A DNA stretch of 64,000 nucleotides from Terriglobia bacterium (GTDB lineage Bacteria; Acidobacteriota; Thermoanaerobaculia; Thermoanaerobaculales; Thermoanaerobaculaceae), in NCBI GenBank assembly GCA_020073245.1, contig JAIQFQ010000011.1:1-64000 (forward strand), written 5' to 3'. This document shows, piece after piece, positions 62,679 to 64,000 of this stretch. The notes beneath the pieces were generated by a model that did not search any database, had not been told where the DNA came from, and saw nothing but the letters and a program-made list of their open reading frames with translations. The position numbers and the translations under genes were made by a program. Numbering within the stretch: position 1 is the first letter of the stretch; every line of letters starts with the position of its first letter.

Positions 62679-63619
62679 GCAGCGCTCCCTTCGCTCTCGA
62701 CCGCGAAACCCGCGGATACCCAGGCCTCGAACCCGCCCTTGAGGGGCCGGATCCTGTGAAACCCCCGTTCCTTGAGCTTGGCAGCCACCCGGGCCGCCGT
62801 GGCCTCGTTGGGTCACGTGCAGAAGAGGACGATCTCCTTTTCGCGCGGGACGTCCGCGAGCTTCGAGTCGAGCTCGTCGATGTGGAACCGGACGGCCCCC
62901 GGAATCGTGCGCGGGTCGAGGGCGAACACGAGGTTCGTTCGGACGTCGAGTATGAGCGGCTGGTGGCCCGCGTCCATCATGCGCTGCAGCTCCTCGGCCG
63001 AGATGCGGGCGATGCGAAGGGCCCTCCTGAACCGGCTCAACCGGGCCCAGCGGGCGAGCAGGTAGACGACAAGCCCTCCGGCAAGGACTGCGAGCCCCCA
63101 GGTGCCGAGCCCCTCGAGGACGCCGATCACACGGTCCACCATGTGGTGCAGGAGCATGCCTCCAAGGAGCGGCAGCCCGGCCCAGAGCAGCGATCCGGCC
63201 GTGTTGTACGCGAGAAACGCTGCTGCCCGTGTGCCGACGATCCCGGCGAGGGGCGGGGCCAGCGTGGAGTACCCCGGGATGAACTTGGCGAGGACGAGGG
63301 ACACGAGTCCGTAGCGCTCGAAGACGCCCTCGGTCTGGCGGACGCACGACTCCGGCGAGATCGACAGCCGGCAGACCGTCCGCAGCACGCGGTGCCCCAG
63401 GCGCCGGCCGATGAGGTACCAAGCGGAGTCCGCGATCGTCGAGGCGAGCAGGGCCGCCACCAGCGCCCAGGGCGCCGAGAGCTTCCCGTCCGCCGCCAGC
63501 GCCCCGGCGAGCACCAGCGTCGGCAGCGCGGGCACCGGGAGGCCGGCCTGCTCGATGAGGACGTTGACGAACACGAACAGGACGCCGTACCGGCTGATGA
63601 GTTCGAGGAGCTGCTCCAT
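62675..63619 (-). CDS. DedA membrane protein fused to rhodanese, with in-frame UGA
   Basis: From the ATG at 63619 (GGAGGGAAGG upstream) the protein has a DedA/SNARE-associated membrane part (about 1-200) and a rhodanese domain (about 215-314, LILDVRTNLVFAL). The catalytic Cys267 in VLFCT is followed by UGA at codon 269 (62813-62815). The frame then goes on with PNEATAARVAAKLKERGF and GGFEAW for 45 codons to a TGA at 62675 that overlaps the next ATG. Homologues typically have Cys at this place (CTCPNEA-like). The UGA may code selenocysteine, or be a recent nonsense mutation or a sequence error. Confidence 0.8.
62783..62815 (-). promoter_or_regulatory. UGA codon with possible SECIS-like hairpin
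   Basis: Reading the minus strand, GCCAC (62803-62799) and GTGGC (62788-62784) pair around a ten-base GC-rich loop. The stem begins about ten bases after the UGA. Bacterial SECIS elements are hairpins just 3' of the UGA with a short apical loop, so the place fits. The loop sequence is not a proven SelB target, and GC-rich DNA forms such hairpins by chance. Confidence 0.25.
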
Positions 63620-63749
63620 GCCTTCCCTCCGCACGGGGGTTCGCCGCGCCTCAGCCGTAACCCGCCCGGCGGTGCAAATCATCCGCGTCCCGGTCGGATG
63701 GTTCCGGGGCCCGCTTGGGCCGCCCGCCGCGCTTTGGTATTGTCGCGCC

Positions 63750-64000
63750 ATGCAGAGGCGTTGCTGGCTCGGGAAGCCCGATCCGCTCATGGAGGCTTAC
63801 CACGACACCGAGTGGGGCGTACCGGTGCACGACGACCGGCGGCACTTCGAATTTCTGGTCCTGGAGGGCGCGCAAGCCGGGTTGTCGTGGCGCACCGTCC
63901 TGTTGCGGCGGGAGGGGTATCGGCGCGCGTTCGCCGGCTTCGACCCCGAGAGGGTCGCGCGCTTCAACCCGGCCCGGATCGGCAAGCTCCTGGCCGACCC
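63750..64000 (+). CDS. tag: DNA-3-methyladenine glycosylase I (partial, cut by window end)
   Basis: The ATG at 63750 opens a frame to the window end (83 codons). MQRRCWLG then YHDTEWGVPVHDDRRHFEF and LEGAQAGLSWRTVL are the N-terminal part of Tag, which removes 3-methyladenine from DNA. About 100 further codons are expected beyond the window. It is divergent from the DedA-rhodanese gene. Confidence 0.93.
   Translation, partial: MQRRCWLGKPDPLMEAYHDTEWGVPVHDDRRHFEFLVLEGAQAGLSWRTVLLRREGYRRAFAGFDPERVARFNPARIGKLLAD

Overview
The window is a stretch of bacterial chromosome of high GC content. The gene set is Gram-negative: a split arn operon for lipid A modification with a divergent arnT, and an LpxH-like phosphoesterase. 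It also carries a four-subunit 2-oxoacid:ferredoxin oxidoreductase, a two-subunit class I fumarase, a three-gene proton-translocating transhydrogenase, and a Ser/Thr kinase fused to a TolB-like propeller next to a winged-helix/FHA protein. This mix, with the surface propeller protein, fits Acidobacteriota (perhaps Thermoanaerobaculia-like). That placement is inference; no rRNA is present. I found no rRNA, tRNA, CRISPR array, prophage or intact insertion sequence.

Layout. 0.3-9 kb: ABC exporter, bifunctional homocysteine methyltransferase/MTHFR, a small GIY-YIG nuclease between direct repeats, and metH. 9-16 kb: duplicated CPBP protease, cyclic-nucleotide-binding protein, murI, pheA. 16-26 kb: HIT protein, pntAA/pntAB/pntB, deaminase, pfk, trmB, larC, DUF2721, an NDUFA9-like SDR and an LpxH-like enzyme. 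26-31 kb: signalling genes (receiver protein, winged-helix/FHA, Ser/Thr kinase). 31-41.7 kb: mostly unrecognised membrane, secreted and surface proteins. 41.8-49.3 kb: arn locus. 49.4-53 kb: kor operon with a GNAT. 53-58 kb: fumarase, a propeller-GGDEF protein and an ABC pseudogene. 58.4-64 kb: MFS transporter, flavin reductase, membrane protein, lipoprotein, a DedA-rhodanese with an in-frame UGA, and the start of tag.

Three signals are not explained by the ordinary genes. (1) Four intergenic regions between 31.3 and 39.3 kb share a 44-bp array of four 11-bp direct repeats, about 80 bp before a start codon. Three of the four downstream genes encode secreted proteins. The 11-bp period is what OmpR/PhoB-type winged-helix regulators bind, and such a domain (fused to FHA and coupled to a Ser/Thr kinase) is encoded just upstream at 27.9-31.2 kb. 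I propose, as inference, a kinase/FHA-winged-helix system controlling a set of surface proteins. (2) About ten intergenic regions hold a roughly 130-330-bp composite inverted repeat with arms of short purine-rich words and an oriented core. Related word-repeats have entered coding sequence in metH and in the arn formyltransferase gene. (3) The DedA-rhodanese gene has a UGA two codons after its catalytic cysteine, yet the frame continues intact for 45 codons to a stop that overlaps the next start. This could be a selenocysteine codon or a very recent nonsense mutation.

Metabolically, metH and the methyltransferase/MTHFR link one-carbon units to methionine. The kor operon, fumarase and transhydrogenase point to a TCA cycle that can run through ferredoxin and NADPH balancing. 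The arn genes would add 4-amino-4-deoxy-L-arabinose to lipid A.
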